Part shown: positions 53,191-62,644 of the stretch, in pieces
Position numbering within the stretch: the first letter of the stretch is position 1
How the letters are laid out: every line of letters begins with the position of its first letter
Origin: Marinirhabdus sp963799365
Lineage (GTDB): Bacteria > Bacteroidota > Bacteroidia > Flavobacteriales > Flavobacteriaceae
Direction of reading: 5' to 3'
DNA: 64,000 bases
NCBI GenBank assembly: GCA_963799365.1
Contig: CAWCWV010000008.1
Span: 186,001-250,000 of the forward strand
Notes under the pieces: model-generated
Told to the model about the DNA's origin: nothing
The model's database searches: none
Seen by the model: the letters and a program-made list of their open reading frames with translations, nothing else
Position numbers and translations under genes: made by a program

Positions 53191-54090
53191 ATGAAAAAAT
53201 CGCTCACAATCATTATTCTACTTATTTCTAATTTTAGTTTTTGCCAATTAAAATCAGTAATAATTGACAGCGAAACGAAAGCGGAAATACCTTATGTAAA
53301 TATTTGGATTGAAAATGAAAACGTTGGAACAACTTCAAATGAAAAAGGTGAATTTTCATTAGATATTACAAGTGGTGAATTTTTAATATTATCAAGTTTA
53401 GGATACGAAAAAAAGAGAGTTGAAATATCATCAATTTCAGAAAGAATATTTCTAAATCCCAAAATAACAGAACTGAATGAAGTCACAATTAGTTCAACTA
53501 AAGAGCAAGAAGAAACCGTAATTGGAAAATTTAATGATTTGGATGTAGGTTATTATTATGGCTCTTTTGACAAACCCGAAATAAAAGCAAGATATTTTCC
53601 ATTTGACTCAAGTTACACAAAAACACCTTATCTTAAAAAATTAAAATTTAGAATTTACAGTAACATTAGAAATGCAAAATTCAATGTTAGACTTTACTCA
53701 ATAGGAGAAAATGGAGAGCCGAAAAATCCTATTTACGAAAAAAACATTATTGGAATTGTAAAAAAAGGAACGAAAAATGTCGAGCTTAATTTGGCCGAAT
53801 TAGACATTATGTTTCCTGAAAATGGAATTTTCGTTAGTTATGAGTGGTTAATTATACCAGAAAATGAATTCAAAACTTCATTTCCAATAAAAGATTCGAA
53901 AAAAAGAATTGATAAAATTATGTATGAACCAAAAGTTGGGTTTTTACCGAGTGAAAAAGATGAAAATAGTTGGACATATAAAGATGGACAATGGCAAAAA
54001 GTAAAAGCATTTGAGGAAGAAAGTCAAAGTCCAGAACGATATATAAATAAGTTTGGACTTTTGGCAATTGAATTGACATTAACGAATTAA
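53191..54090 (+). CDS. secreted protein with carboxypeptidase-regulatory-like domain
   Basis: 299 residues from the ATG 11 bases after the crossover. MKKSLTIIILLISNFSFCQ is a signal peptide. Residues about 20-100 (LKSVIIDSETKAEIPYVNIW, then NEKGEFSLDI, LSSLGYEKKRVEI and LNEVTISSTK) form the beta-sandwich domain that precedes TonB-dependent receptors in Bacteroidota. No receptor barrel follows. The C-terminal domain is beta-rich and unknown. It probably sits at the cell surface or in the periplasm. Confidence 0.8.
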   Translation: MKKSLTIIILLISNFSFCQLKSVIIDSETKAEIPYVNIWIENENVGTTSNEKGEFSLDITSGEFLILSSLGYEKKRVEISSISERIFLNPKITELNEVTISSTKEQEETVIGKFNDLDVGYYYGSFDKPEIKARYFPFDSSYTKTPYLKKLKFRIYSNIRNAKFNVRLYSIGENGEPKNPIYEKNIIGIVKKGTKNVELNLAELDIMFPENGIFVSYEWLIIPENEFKTSFPIKDSKKRIDKIMYEPKVGFLPSEKDENSWTYKDGQWQKVKAFEEESQSPERYINKFGLLAIELTLTN

Positions 54091-54098
54091 AATACTGT

Positions 54099-54295
54099 GG
54101 GCAACAACGTATATAGCTCATAGCTAGTCAGTTGTTTAAACGAAGTTAAGGCATATTTGGAAAGTCGCCAAATTTTTAAATTTGACGATTTCCAATAAAA
54201 AAGATAAATAGTAAAATTTAAAAATCTGGCTTGTGCATAATCCGAAATTAATTTTATAATTTGCACGCTACGAGCCATATACAAGACCGTTACCA
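54099..54295 (+). other. attC-like site 66 (family C)
   Basis: R'' GGGCAAC, left arm GTATATAGCTCATAGC, right arm GCTACGAGCCATATAC, R' GTTACCA. Shows what the HNH-cassette attC would look like without the inverted insertion. Confidence 0.85.
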
Positions 54296-54648
54296 ATCAT
54301 GGCGCAATTGGAACTTCTTAAAAAAAATTATCACGCGGATAAATCCGTATTTTCGTGCAACTGATTTAAATACGAATGGTTCGTGTTGGAGATAAAAACT
54401 CTCACGGCTGACAAATCCGCCCACGGCGGATTTAATTGCGCAAGCGGACTATTTCGTTGGCAAAGGTCGGTGGAATGTTACGCAGGGTCGTTTCCGGGCG
54501 ATTGGCAAGTTTTGCGCCACGCTAGGTAACAATGCATAAAGTCCATTGCTGCTGATTTTCCTATCGGAAAATCATCGCAGGCGGGAAATGAGGGAAATTC
54601 TAATTATATTCGTTAAAACGTTCCGCAACGGAACGTTATGCAAGACCG
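54290..54648 (+). repeat. gene-less cassette N1, copy 24
   Basis: attC (family B) at 54524-54654. Confidence 0.85.
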
Positions 54649-54697
54649 TTGTGGTGCATTTGAAGAAACATCGTGCCAACCAAAAAAAATTTAGCCA

Positions 54698-56281
54698 ATG
54701 AAATACATTTTAACAGTATTTACCATATTTATATCTTATTATATTTCTGCGCAATCTGTTTGCAAATTAAGTCAACAAGAATTAGACCTTTACCTATGTG
54801 TAAACGATTATACCTCAATTGAATCATCTGCATCCCTGACTTTAGGATTAAGTGAAATAGTGTCGGAAATTGGACTTTCACAAAGCAATTTTACTATGAA
54901 AACTTGTAATTCTATTCAAAATGCGGTAGCGGTTATAATTGATGGAGAAAGAGAGCTTTTAATTGATGAAAATTATTTATCCAAACTAAATAATTCTACG
55001 AATAGTTCTTTTTATCTCTTTATTCTTGCCCACGAAATTGGACACCATCTAAATGGGCATACTTTAAAAAGTAGCGACAATTCGACATCAAGAAAACAAG
55101 AATTAGAGGCTGATTATTTTGTAGGTTTTGTGTTAAAAAAATTAAATAGTAAAATTCAAGATATTACAAACGCACTTAACAAAATTCCTCATCCAAACCA
55201 AAACACAGGAACACATCCAATTTTAAAAGACAGAATATTTAGCGCAAAAAATGGATTTAACGATGCGGAATTAAAAGAGCAAGAAATTCTGCAAAAATTT
55301 GAAACTGAAATAACAGATAAAATAAAAAATGCAAATAAAATAAACACACTAAACTTGGCGAGGTCATTTTATTATAAATATGCGGAAACGGGAAATATGG
55401 AGTTTTTTGATTCTTCAAGAAGGTATTACGAAGAACTAATTAATAAAAAATTATTTGGTAATATACCGTTCATAGAATTATCCTATTTGCACAAGTTAAA
55501 TGATGATTTTGAATCATCAATCCAAATACTCAATGAAATTCAAAACCCTAATCGTTATACTGCCTTATTGCTTTATGAAAATTACCGCCATTTGGAACAA
55601 TCCATTCCAAATGAAATAGAAACTATCTTAAGTGAAATTGATTATACTTCTATTGAAGGTTTGACCTACCAAACAATTCTTGCTAAATATTACCTTAACA
55701 CAGATAAAACAGAAAGTGCTAAAAAAATATTCGATAACTTATTAAACACAATCCAAGAGAGCGACATAGAAGAAATTAATAAATATGAGCTAATTCATTT
55801 TTATACCAATTACAGTTATTTCCTCAACTCTCAAAGTGAATTTGAGAAGTCTGTTACAAATTCTCAAAAGGCTTTAGATTTAATAAAAGCATCTGAATAT
55901 CTTGATAACAAACAAATAAATTCAATTTTTAAATCTTGTTACAATACTTATTCTGTTGCTTTATTAGGCTCAAAAAATTATACACTTTTAGAACAGTCAC
56001 TTAAAGATTGGCGGAAATTAAATTTGACCCAAAGCGAAATTAATGAGGATTTTTTGTATTTGACAGCTCGTTTACAAGAAGAAACTGGCAAAACAAAAGA
56101 AGCTATAAAAAGTTTTCAGTCTTATCTTAAATTAAACAATGACCCTTTTGCAAATTTTCATTTAGGCAAATGTTATTTAGAAAATAAAAACAGTAATTCT
56201 GCTTGTTTAGAGTTCAAAACTGCTTGTGAAAACGATGTAGAACTCGCTTGCAGATATTTAAAAATAAAATGTGATGACTAA
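54698..56281 (+). CDS. secreted M48-like metallopeptidase with TPR repeats
   Basis: 527 residues. MKYILTVFTIFISYYISAQ is a signal peptide. The protease core has HEIGHHLNGHTLKSS (HEIGH about 112-116) and KQELEADYFVGFVLKK with the third zinc ligand. From residue 200 onward helical repeats of TPR type follow (for example TIQESDIEEINKYELIHFYT, ALLGSKNYTLLEQSLKDW, DPFANFHLGKCYLENKNSNS). It resembles the enzyme at 39665 in its protease part (both have AHEIGHHL.GHTLKSS) but not elsewhere. First gene of a three-gene cassette. Confidence 0.8.
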   Translation: MKYILTVFTIFISYYISAQSVCKLSQQELDLYLCVNDYTSIESSASLTLGLSEIVSEIGLSQSNFTMKTCNSIQNAVAVIIDGERELLIDENYLSKLNNSTNSSFYLFILAHEIGHHLNGHTLKSSDNSTSRKQELEADYFVGFVLKKLNSKIQDITNALNKIPHPNQNTGTHPILKDRIFSAKNGFNDAELKEQEILQKFETEITDKIKNANKINTLNLARSFYYKYAETGNMEFFDSSRRYYEELINKKLFGNIPFIELSYLHKLNDDFESSIQILNEIQNPNRYTALLLYENYRHLEQSIPNEIETILSEIDYTSIEGLTYQTILAKYYLNTDKTESAKKIFDNLLNTIQESDIEEINKYELIHFYTNYSYFLNSQSEFEKSVTNSQKALDLIKASEYLDNKQINSIFKSCYNTYSVALLGSKNYTLLEQSLKDWRKLNLTQSEINEDFLYLTARLQEETGKTKEAIKSFQSYLKLNNDPFANFHLGKCYLENKNSNSACLEFKTACENDVELACRYLKIKCDD

Positions 56282-57380
56282 AAAAATTTCGATACTGATT
56301 TTATTAATTGGCTTTAAAGTAATTAGCCAAGAAAATGAAATAGTTTACATTGATAGATTTGATAATGACAAGAATGACTGGGGAATTACTGACACCAACA
56401 AATGGCTCTGTCAAATAGAAAATGGCAAATTACTTATAGAAAATAAGCTTGATGACATTTGGGTATATTTTGATGCAGAAAATATCAAAAATCTGCCTAA
56501 TAGAGCGCATTCTGAAATATCATTCGATTTTAACATTTCTAAATTAGATTTAGAAAATGGAGGCGCAGGATTAGCTTTTATAAATGATATAAGTTCTAAA
56601 GAATTTGAATCGGTTTATTTAATCATTCGGAAAGATGTATCATATTTGAGTAAACTCTCAAATTCCTATCCGGAAGGAAATTTTACGCTTAATGGTCCTT
56701 CTAAAACACCTAATTTACAAGCAACCAACGTAGTGAAAATCGTTTTTGATAATCAAAAAGATTCACCAAATTCAACAAGGACTAAAGTTTATATAAATGA
56801 TGTACTAACACTCGAAAGCGAATGGAATATATCAAATTTTAATAAAATAGGATTTATTTCTTATGGTCAGCATAAAACCTATTATGACAATTTAGTGATA
56901 AAACAAAGTCCAGAATTGAATTATGTAGAAGATGCTTTCGATTATATTTTTATTGACAATAAACAACAAATAGACCATAATGGTATTGAAACAAAATCAC
57001 TCACAAAATACATTCCAATCGAGATAGTTGACAACCAAAATATATTATCTACTAAAGACCTAATTAAAAGTCTTAAAAAAAATAACAAGTGTTCAAGTAT
57101 CGAAACAAAAAAAGTTGACTTCAACGGTAAAAAACGAGAAATGTTCTCATTTAATTACGGCAATTCGTTAATTGAGTTTTTTACGGATACGGACAAACCA
57201 AATCCTATCGAGATAAATTTTTTAGAAAAAGATGATTTAGACACTTTTTTTAAAATCTATTCAGATTATAATAGTTATAGATATACTGATGAAGATAAGT
57301 CTCAATGGCCATCACACGCTTTTTATTCAGTTTTAAAGTTTGAGGATTCTTATAGAGCAACTATCTGGCGTGGTATGTAA
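56271..57380 (+). CDS. secreted protein with concanavalin-like domain
   Basis: 369 residues, overlapping the upstream gene by 11 bases. Signal peptide MMTKKISILILLIGFKVISQ. Residues about 25-215 (RFDNDKNDWGITDTNKWLCQ, HSEISFDFNISKLDLENGGAG, KVYINDVLTLESEWNISNFNKIGF, YYDNLVIKQS) form a jelly-roll like that of LamG/DUF1080 proteins, which bind glycans or serve in adhesion. The C-terminal part is unrecognised. The overlap suggests translational coupling with the peptidase. Confidence 0.7.
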   Translation: MMTKKISILILLIGFKVISQENEIVYIDRFDNDKNDWGITDTNKWLCQIENGKLLIENKLDDIWVYFDAENIKNLPNRAHSEISFDFNISKLDLENGGAGLAFINDISSKEFESVYLIIRKDVSYLSKLSNSYPEGNFTLNGPSKTPNLQATNVVKIVFDNQKDSPNSTRTKVYINDVLTLESEWNISNFNKIGFISYGQHKTYYDNLVIKQSPELNYVEDAFDYIFIDNKQQIDHNGIETKSLTKYIPIEIVDNQNILSTKDLIKSLKKNNKCSSIETKKVDFNGKKREMFSFNYGNSLIEFFTDTDKPNPIEINFLEKDDLDTFFKIYSDYNSYRYTDEDKSQWPSHAFYSVLKFEDSYRATIWRGM

Positions 57381-57412
57381 ATTTTGAAATAAGCACTACA
57401 ATCTAAAAAATT

Positions 57413-58099
57413 ATGGCAAAAAAATGCTACAATTGCGGAATTCCAATGTCAGCTTTAAAAAAAGAAAATCGTACTAAAGAGCATATTCCTGCAAAGACTT
57501 TTTTTGTAGGCTATCCAGTAGATTATAAAGACCAAAGAAAAACTGTCCCTGCGTGTCGGATTTGTAATGAAGAATTTGCAAAAATAGATGACCAGTTAAG
57601 AGATGTCATAGGAATTTTGAATAATGGAGACCCTAATAAATCGGAATTAACAAGGAAATCTGTAAAAAAGATTTTAACCAATAAAAAGGAATTGACTGAT
57701 AGAATTACCATTAATCAAAATAGTATTGAAGTAACTTTTGACAAGTTAATTTTAGACTCATTACATAAAAAGAATTTTAAAGGTATTTATTCATTAGTTA
57801 AAAAAAGTCCTTTAAGTGATGATTTCAAATTAGATGTTTATTCAGCAGGAAATGACGAAAAGAAATTGAGATTAGGAGCTGAATTTCGTTGTGAAATGGA
57901 AAAAATGGGTGGTTGGGAAAAATCTGGACACGAAGATGTGTTTAAATACAAAATTTGCTATTTCGACTTAAAGACTGATACTTTAAAATCCTTTGTGGAG
58001 TCAACAACTGATTATATATTTTTAGTCGCTGCCTTGGAATATAATAAAGAAATAACAGCAATGGTTGTCGCGGCGAAACCTGAAATACAGAACATATAA
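57413..58099 (+). CDS. HNH-type zinc protein
   Basis: 228 residues. KCYNCGIPMSAL, KEHIPAKTFF and KTVPACRICNEEFAKID give the two CxxC pairs and the H of an HNH-like treble-clef fold, the form found in many restriction-like proteins. The C-terminal 140 residues are not recognised. Third gene of the cassette; pairing a cytosolic nuclease with a secreted protease and a lectin-like protein is unexpected and may simply be cargo assembly. Confidence 0.7.
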   Translation: MAKKCYNCGIPMSALKKENRTKEHIPAKTFFVGYPVDYKDQRKTVPACRICNEEFAKIDDQLRDVIGILNNGDPNKSELTRKSVKKILTNKKELTDRITINQNSIEVTFDKLILDSLHKKNFKGIYSLVKKSPLSDDFKLDVYSAGNDEKKLRLGAEFRCEMEKMGGWEKSGHEDVFKYKICYFDLKTDTLKSFVESTTDYIFLVAALEYNKEITAMVVAAKPEIQNI

Positions 58100-58106
58100 A
58101 AACGCA

Positions 58107-58302
58107 CCACAACAACGTATATAGCTCATAGCTAATTAGTTGCTTAATCCAAAGTTAAGGCATATTTGCGAGTCCGCCAAATTTTTAAATTTGGCTTATG
58201 GAGAAAAAAAGGTAATAAGAAAAATTTAAAAATTCGGCTCGTGCTCAACCGAAAAGTAATCGTTATTTTGCACGCTACGAGCCATATACAAGAACGTTAG
58301 CA
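58107..58302 (+). other. attC-like site 68 (family C)
   Basis: R'' CCACAAC matching start TTGTGGTGC, left arm GTATATAGCTCATAGC, right arm GCTACGAGCCATATAC, R' GTTAGCA. Confidence 0.85.
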
Positions 58303-58310
58303 ATAATCCA

Positions 58311-59036
58311 ATGAAAGCTTACATACAAACAAATGAGAGCGGAACGTTTTATAATATAAACGACTACACAGCGTATGTTGGATTTGATGCTTTGGGATAT
58401 GAAATTGAGAAATATGTAGACGCCGATTCTATAACGGATTTAGACAAAGAATCGATATTTGTTGGTGGAATTGGAAGCATTAGAAAAAGACTTAAAAAAC
58501 TTAATTTAGAAATTCCAGAAGAAATAGAATACCCGAATGAATTGACCTCATTTCTTGGGCGAAAAGTTTGGCAATCAACTTTACAAGAAGTTATGAACAA
58601 GAATGAATTTCCGGTATTTGTTAAACCTTTGCAAACAAAACTCTTTACAGGCAAGATTATATCTGAATTTAAGGATTTTATTGGATTAAAGTTCGATTCT
58701 ACCGTTCCCGTTTTGTGTTCAGGGGTTATTAATTTTGAAACAGAATGGCGCTGTTTCATACGTTATGGCGAAATATTGGATGTTAGATACTATAAAGGGA
58801 AATTGGATAATAAAATTGATTTGAATATGGTTTCGGACGCAATATCAGCTTATAAGAGTCAGCCAAATTCATTTAGCTTGGATATCGGAATTGACTCTAA
58901 CGGAAAATGTTACTTGGTAGAAGTAAATGACGGACATAGTTTAGGAACTTATGGAATAGGTCCGATTACCTATGCAAAATTTCTATCAGCAAGATGGAGT
59001 GAAATGACAAAAACGGAAGACTACTTAAAATTTTAA
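58311..59036 (+). CDS. ATP-grasp domain protein (DUF4343-like)
   Basis: 241 residues, ATG 14 bases after the crossover. The ATP-grasp elements are VFVKPLQTKLFTGKIISEF with the nucleotide-binding lysine, EWRCFIRYGEILDVRYYKG and the metal-binding SLDIGIDSNGKCYLVEVNDG. The pattern, including HSLGTYGIGP at the end, fits the DUF4343 family. ATP-grasp enzymes form amide or ester bonds through acyl phosphates, often on peptides or tRNA-bound substrates. Substrate unknown. Sole gene of its cassette. Confidence 0.75.
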   Translation: MKAYIQTNESGTFYNINDYTAYVGFDALGYEIEKYVDADSITDLDKESIFVGGIGSIRKRLKKLNLEIPEEIEYPNELTSFLGRKVWQSTLQEVMNKNEFPVFVKPLQTKLFTGKIISEFKDFIGLKFDSTVPVLCSGVINFETEWRCFIRYGEILDVRYYKGKLDNKIDLNMVSDAISAYKSQPNSFSLDIGIDSNGKCYLVEVNDGHSLGTYGIGPITYAKFLSARWSEMTKTEDYLKF

Positions 59037-59049
59037 CGGATGGGACTAT

Positions 59050-59265
59050 TGCTAACACCGCATATAATACAGCGGGTCTGATGGTTAAGATAATTGTATT
59101 TCCTACAAATTATTGTAAATTCGTCACGCGGATACATACGTAGTGGCGGCGCCACTGCCCACGGCTGATTCGCACGCTGCGCTTCCCACTTTCGCTGACG
59201 CAAAATGTTGGCACTGCCGAGGCTGCCGCTCAAGACCCGCCGTATCATATGCAAACCCGTTATGT
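59050..59265 (+). other. attC-like site 69 (family A)
   Basis: R'' TGCTAAC, R' GTTATGT; the cassette ends TTAGCAATAATCC and GGACTATTGCTAA pair at 12 of 13 positions. Confidence 0.88.
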
Positions 59266-59723
59266 TAAATGGCTCCGAATTGAGTTAAAGCGGAAAAAAT
59301 TGCAACTGATTTCATCACTTAGACTGACTAAAAAACTGATTAAAAAACAGCTGATTATTGCGCTGACTGAATTGCTAAACTGAGAATCAGAACGGATTGA
59401 ATTACAAAATAAACTGATTTTTGACAAGCTGTGCGCAAGCGTTGTGCTGATTTAAAAACTGACTGATTTCTCTCAACTGATTTTTGACAAGCAGTCCGGA
59501 ATCGTTGCGCTGATTTAAAAGTAAACCGATTTTAATTAAATTGAATATTATCAAAATCTAGCCGATCTGTACGTGAAAAGCAGCACGTGTCGCCACAAAA
59601 CATAACAACGCATAAAGTCCATTGCGGTTGAATTTACCATCGGATAAACCTCGCAGACGGGAAATGAGGGAAATTCTATGTAAATTGGTCTGAAGTTCCG
59701 CAACGGAACTTTATGCAAACCCG
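59260..59723 (+). repeat. gene-less cassette N2, copy 2
   Basis: Starts TTATGTTAAATGGCTCCGA; contains the same ACTGATTTTTGACAAGC / TCGTTGCGCTGATT direct repeats as copy 1 plus about 70 extra bases. attC (family B) at 59600-59729 with R'' ACATAAC. The two N2 copies differ at many positions, so they are old relatives. Confidence 0.75.
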
Positions 59724-59780
59724 TTGGCAACAAGCGGCTCAAAATAAATTATTGAATATAAGAAATTGATAGAGAATTCG

Positions 59781-59788
59781 TACTTTTG
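59781..59788 (+). promoter_or_regulatory. -7 element of second RelE/ParE-type TA cassette
   Basis: TACTTTTG fits TAnnTTTG and lies 15 bases before the antitoxin ATG at 59804, inside the longest open frame, which argues for the ATG as the true start. Confidence 0.55.
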
Positions 59789-59803
59789 ATTAAAACTAAA
59801 AAA

Positions 59804-60031
59804 ATGGATTTGGAAGCCAAAAAAATTGCGTTTATCCAGGAGTTTTTAAAACTTCAAAGTGAGGATGCTATTCTGCGACTTGAAAAAGTTTTGAGAAAAG
59901 AGAAAAAACTCTCACAATCAATGACCAAGAAAGAACTTAACAAGCGGATTGACAAATCAATGAAAGATTCGCAGGAAGGTAAACTAACCGAATCCAATGA
60001 TTTAATGGCTGAAATTGAAAAATGGAGCTAA
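59804..60031 (+). CDS. antitoxin of RelE/ParE-type module (paralogue)
   Basis: 75 residues from the ATG after the promoter. KIAFIQEFLKLQSEDAILRL, then KKELNKRIDKSMKDS align with the antitoxin at 23525. Overlaps the toxin gene by ten bases, so translation is coupled. Confidence 0.78.
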   Translation: MDLEAKKIAFIQEFLKLQSEDAILRLEKVLRKEKKLSQSMTKKELNKRIDKSMKDSQEGKLTESNDLMAEIEKWS

Positions 60032-60339
60032 GAATCTTCTGGACTGACTTCGCAAAAGTTGAACTCAAGAAAAACTTCATTTATCTAAAAGATAATGCCA
60101 GTTTTCGAGTCGCAAAAAATGAGATTGATAAAATAGTCAAAGAAACAAGGCGACTGAAGAAACAGCCTGAAATCGGACAAATTGAAGAAATGCTGATCGA
60201 TAGGAAGCAAAAATTTCGATATTTAGTTCATCAAACCTACAAAATCATTTATTGGATTAACACAGAGGAAAAGCGAATTGAAATTGTTGATGTATTCGAC
60301 ACGCAACAATATCCAACAAAAATTAAGAGGGGGAAATAG
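60022..60339 (+). CDS. RelE/ParE-superfamily toxin (paralogue)
   Basis: 105 residues. RIFWTDFAKVELKKNFIYLKDNASFRVA, KQPEIGQIEEMLIDRKQKFRYLVHQTYKIIYWI and EIVDVFDTQQYPTKIKRGK follow the same pattern as the toxin at 23755. Together the two modules are the only clear protein-coding paralogues among the toxin-antitoxin cassettes, suggesting they came from a shared cassette pool and not from a recent local duplication. Confidence 0.82.
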   Translation: MELRIFWTDFAKVELKKNFIYLKDNASFRVAKNEIDKIVKETRRLKKQPEIGQIEEMLIDRKQKFRYLVHQTYKIIYWINTEEKRIEIVDVFDTQQYPTKIKRGK

Positions 60340-60347
60340 CAGCCAGT

Positions 60348-60562
60348 TGCCAACAACGCATATAATACAGCGGGTTGATGGTTAAATGAATTGAATTTCC
60401 TACAAATAATTGTAAATTAGTCATGCGGATAAATACGGAATGGCGGCGCCACTGCCCACGGCTGATTCGCACGCTGCGCTTCCCACTTTCGCTGGCGCAA
60501 AATGTTGGCACTGCCGAAGCCGCCGCTAAAAACCCGCCGTATCATATGCAAACCCGTTGCCC
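60348..60562 (+). other. attC-like site 71 (family A)
   Basis: R'' TGCCAAC, R' GTTGCCC, arms as family A with a few changes (GCTGGCGCAAAATG, AAGCCGCCGC). Confidence 0.85.
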
Positions 60563-60585
60563 ACAATTATGACCCGTCCTGAAAT

Positions 60586-60981
60586 ATGTATACACTAAAA
60601 CAAATGTATATGTATAAAAATGATGGATATGTAAGACGATATAGCGAGAGCTTTAAACTAAAAGTCCTTGATGAACTCGCTAAGGGGAACCACTCCAAAA
60701 GACAAGTAGGACTGCTCTACGGCATCCAACCCAGCACCATTAATGAATGGATAAAAAAGTACAATCGTAAAGATTTAATGAACACCCGTGTACTCGTGCA
60801 AACAGACGATGAACTTACCCGAATAAAAGCCCTGCAAAAAGAGCTAAAACAGCTAAAGGAACTTCTCATAAAGAAAGACCTGGATAAGCTTATAGACGAC
60901 AGCTACCTCAAAGTAGCGGCTAAAAAATTAGGCTACAAAGATGTTTTCGAACTTAAAAAAAAACTAAACATCAAGCCCTAA
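60586..60981 (+). CDS. IS3-family OrfA (helix-turn-helix)
   Basis: 131 residues. RRYSESFKLKVLDELAKGNHSKRQVGLLYGIQPSTINEWIKKY is the transposase helix-turn-helix, and ELTRIKALQKELKQLKELLIKKDLDK a leucine-zipper coiled coil. The first ATG lies in the left inverted repeat; starts at codon 7 or 9 are equally possible. Its stop overlaps the start of OrfB (TAATG). Confidence 0.85.
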   Translation: MYTLKQMYMYKNDGYVRRYSESFKLKVLDELAKGNHSKRQVGLLYGIQPSTINEWIKKYNRKDLMNTRVLVQTDDELTRIKALQKELKQLKELLIKKDLDKLIDDSYLKVAAKKLGYKDVFELKKKLNIKP

Positions 60982-61838
60982 TGGAAACCATTGACAACTG
61001 CCCAAAAGAAAGACCCTACAGCATAACAATAATATGTAAAGGGTATGGCCTGACCCGTGATGCTTTTTACAAATACAAAAAGCGTTATGTAGAGCGGATA
61101 AAAATTGAAATCCAAGTTTTGGATATCGTTCATAAAAGACGAAGGATTCTGCCAAGGGAAGGTGCCAGAAAGCTAATGAGATCACTAAAATCAGACTTTG
61201 AAGGGCACGACATCAAGATAGGAAGAGACCAGCTGCTACGGATCTTAAGGGACAATGACCTATTGATCAGACGGAAAAAATATTCGTCCAGAACAACAAA
61301 TTCACACCACAGGTTTTACAAGTACAAGAATAGTATTAAGGATGTTATAATTAACAGATCAAACCAAGTGTGGGCAGCAGATATAACCTACATCAGAACC
61401 ATCAAGGGATTCTGTTACCTGGCGCTATTAACCGATATGTATTCACGCAAAATAGTTGGCTATGACCTAAGTGATAGCCTAGAGCTAACCGGATGCTTGA
61501 GAGCGCTTAAAAAGGCTTTATATAATAATAGAGGGCCTAGGAACCTAACGCATCACTCGGACAGAGGAATACAGTATTGTAGCAACGTATACACCAACGA
61601 ATTAAAGCGAAAAAAAATAGCAATAAGTATGACCGAAGAAAATCATTGCTACGAAAACGCAATGGCAGAACGTGTGAACGGCATCTTAAAAGACGAATTT
61701 TATCTCGACCAGACCTTTGCCAGTGTGGAGGAAGCAAAAAGAGCAACCAAAAATGCAATCAAACTTTATAACTCTAAAAGATTACATTTATCTTTAAACT
61801 ATAAAATACCTAATAACGTGCACCAAAATGCAGCTTAA
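60981..61838 (+). CDS. IS3-family OrfB, DDE transposase
   Basis: 285 residues. HTH_21-like start (YVERIKIEIQVLDIVHKRRR), then the rve integrase core: first D in QVWAADITYI, second D in THHSDRGIQYCS, and E in ENAMAERVNGILKDE, with the conserved K/R after it. The domain ends in YNSKRLHLSLNYKIP. Length and all catalytic residues are intact, so the element is probably active. In many IS3 elements OrfAB is made by frameshifting; here restart at TAATG is also possible. Confidence 0.88.
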   Translation: METIDNCPKERPYSITIICKGYGLTRDAFYKYKKRYVERIKIEIQVLDIVHKRRRILPREGARKLMRSLKSDFEGHDIKIGRDQLLRILRDNDLLIRRKKYSSRTTNSHHRFYKYKNSIKDVIINRSNQVWAADITYIRTIKGFCYLALLTDMYSRKIVGYDLSDSLELTGCLRALKKALYNNRGPRNLTHHSDRGIQYCSNVYTNELKRKKIAISMTEENHCYENAMAERVNGILKDEFYLDQTFASVEEAKRATKNAIKLYNSKRLHLSLNYKIPNNVHQNAA

Positions 61839-61882
61839 TTTTAATCAATAACCTGTAGACGTATTTTAGGACGAGACATGTA

Positions 61883-62635
61883 ATGAAACACGCAATCACA
61901 ATCATATTTATTCTGATATTTTCAACTTCGACAAAAGCTCAAAGTGAAATTACACTTGAAATTTTAAAAGGAGAATGGATTTCGGATTCGCTACGGACAA
62001 ATGAAACTGAACGATGGAGAGATTTCGTTTTTATCGACAGTTTAGGGCAATTTTATCGAACGACTTGGTGGAGCGAGAACTATGTTTTAGATAAAAAATT
62101 AAAAGTTAATGGAAACAGAATTGAAAAATCCAACGAAGAAAAATTTAAAATAACTTCGGTTGACTCAAATACAATTGAACTAAACGGAACTAATTATTAC
62201 GGACTTTTTAAACGTGACCCTTGGCCGAATATTGGAAGTTATCAAGAATCGCTGAACAGATTTATCGTTGGAGATTCAATCAAAAAATTACTGACTGGTA
62301 AATGGAATTTGAAAAAAATAGAAGTTCTGCAATCAGACAAAAATGCCGACTATCCTAAAGAATATTTGGAGTCCTATAAATACCGCGATTTTCTTAATCA
62401 GTCTGCTAAAGAACAATTGGAGATAACATTTCGAAAGGATAATAAGTTTCAAACAAATGGCAACAATGGAGAAATAAATTATCATAGATTTATAGTTGAC
62501 GATGAAAAAATCCAACTATGGAAATCTGACTATATTATTTCATTATATTGTGAATTGAATAAAGGCGATTTAATAATTATAGAAGCCAAACACGGAATCG
62601 AAAGAAAGCTGATATTTAATAAGATAAGTGGATAA
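61883..62635 (+). CDS. secreted hypothetical protein
   Basis: 250 residues. MKHAITIIFILIFSTSTKAQ is a signal peptide. Two repeats of a lipocalin-like strand pattern are seen (ILKGEWISDSLRTNE and LLTGKWNLKKIEVLQSDKN). The gene starts four bases after the IS3 right end, so its leader and native promoter region are gone or replaced by IS sequence. The cassette start (TTGCCCAC) does not complement its attC (CTACTGGCAAC). Confidence 0.6.
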   Translation: MKHAITIIFILIFSTSTKAQSEITLEILKGEWISDSLRTNETERWRDFVFIDSLGQFYRTTWWSENYVLDKKLKVNGNRIEKSNEEKFKITSVDSNTIELNGTNYYGLFKRDPWPNIGSYQESLNRFIVGDSIKKLLTGKWNLKKIEVLQSDKNADYPKEYLESYKYRDFLNQSAKEQLEITFRKDNKFQTNGNNGEINYHRFIVDDEKIQLWKSDYIISLYCELNKGDLIIIEAKHGIERKLIFNKISG

Positions 62636-62644
62636 AAACACTAC

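Larger units (their letters stand above)
60569..61879 (+). mobile_element. IS3-family insertion sequence
   Basis: About 1.31 kb with imperfect inverted ends of about 26 bp: TGACCCGTCCTGAAATATG from 60570 and, on the minus strand from 61878, TGTCTCGTCCTAAAATACG. Two ORFs joined by TAATG. A 3-bp AAT flanks a slightly wider version (60565-60567, 61882-61884), which may be the target duplication but is not convincing. The right end abuts the ATG of the next gene. Confidence 0.85.
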
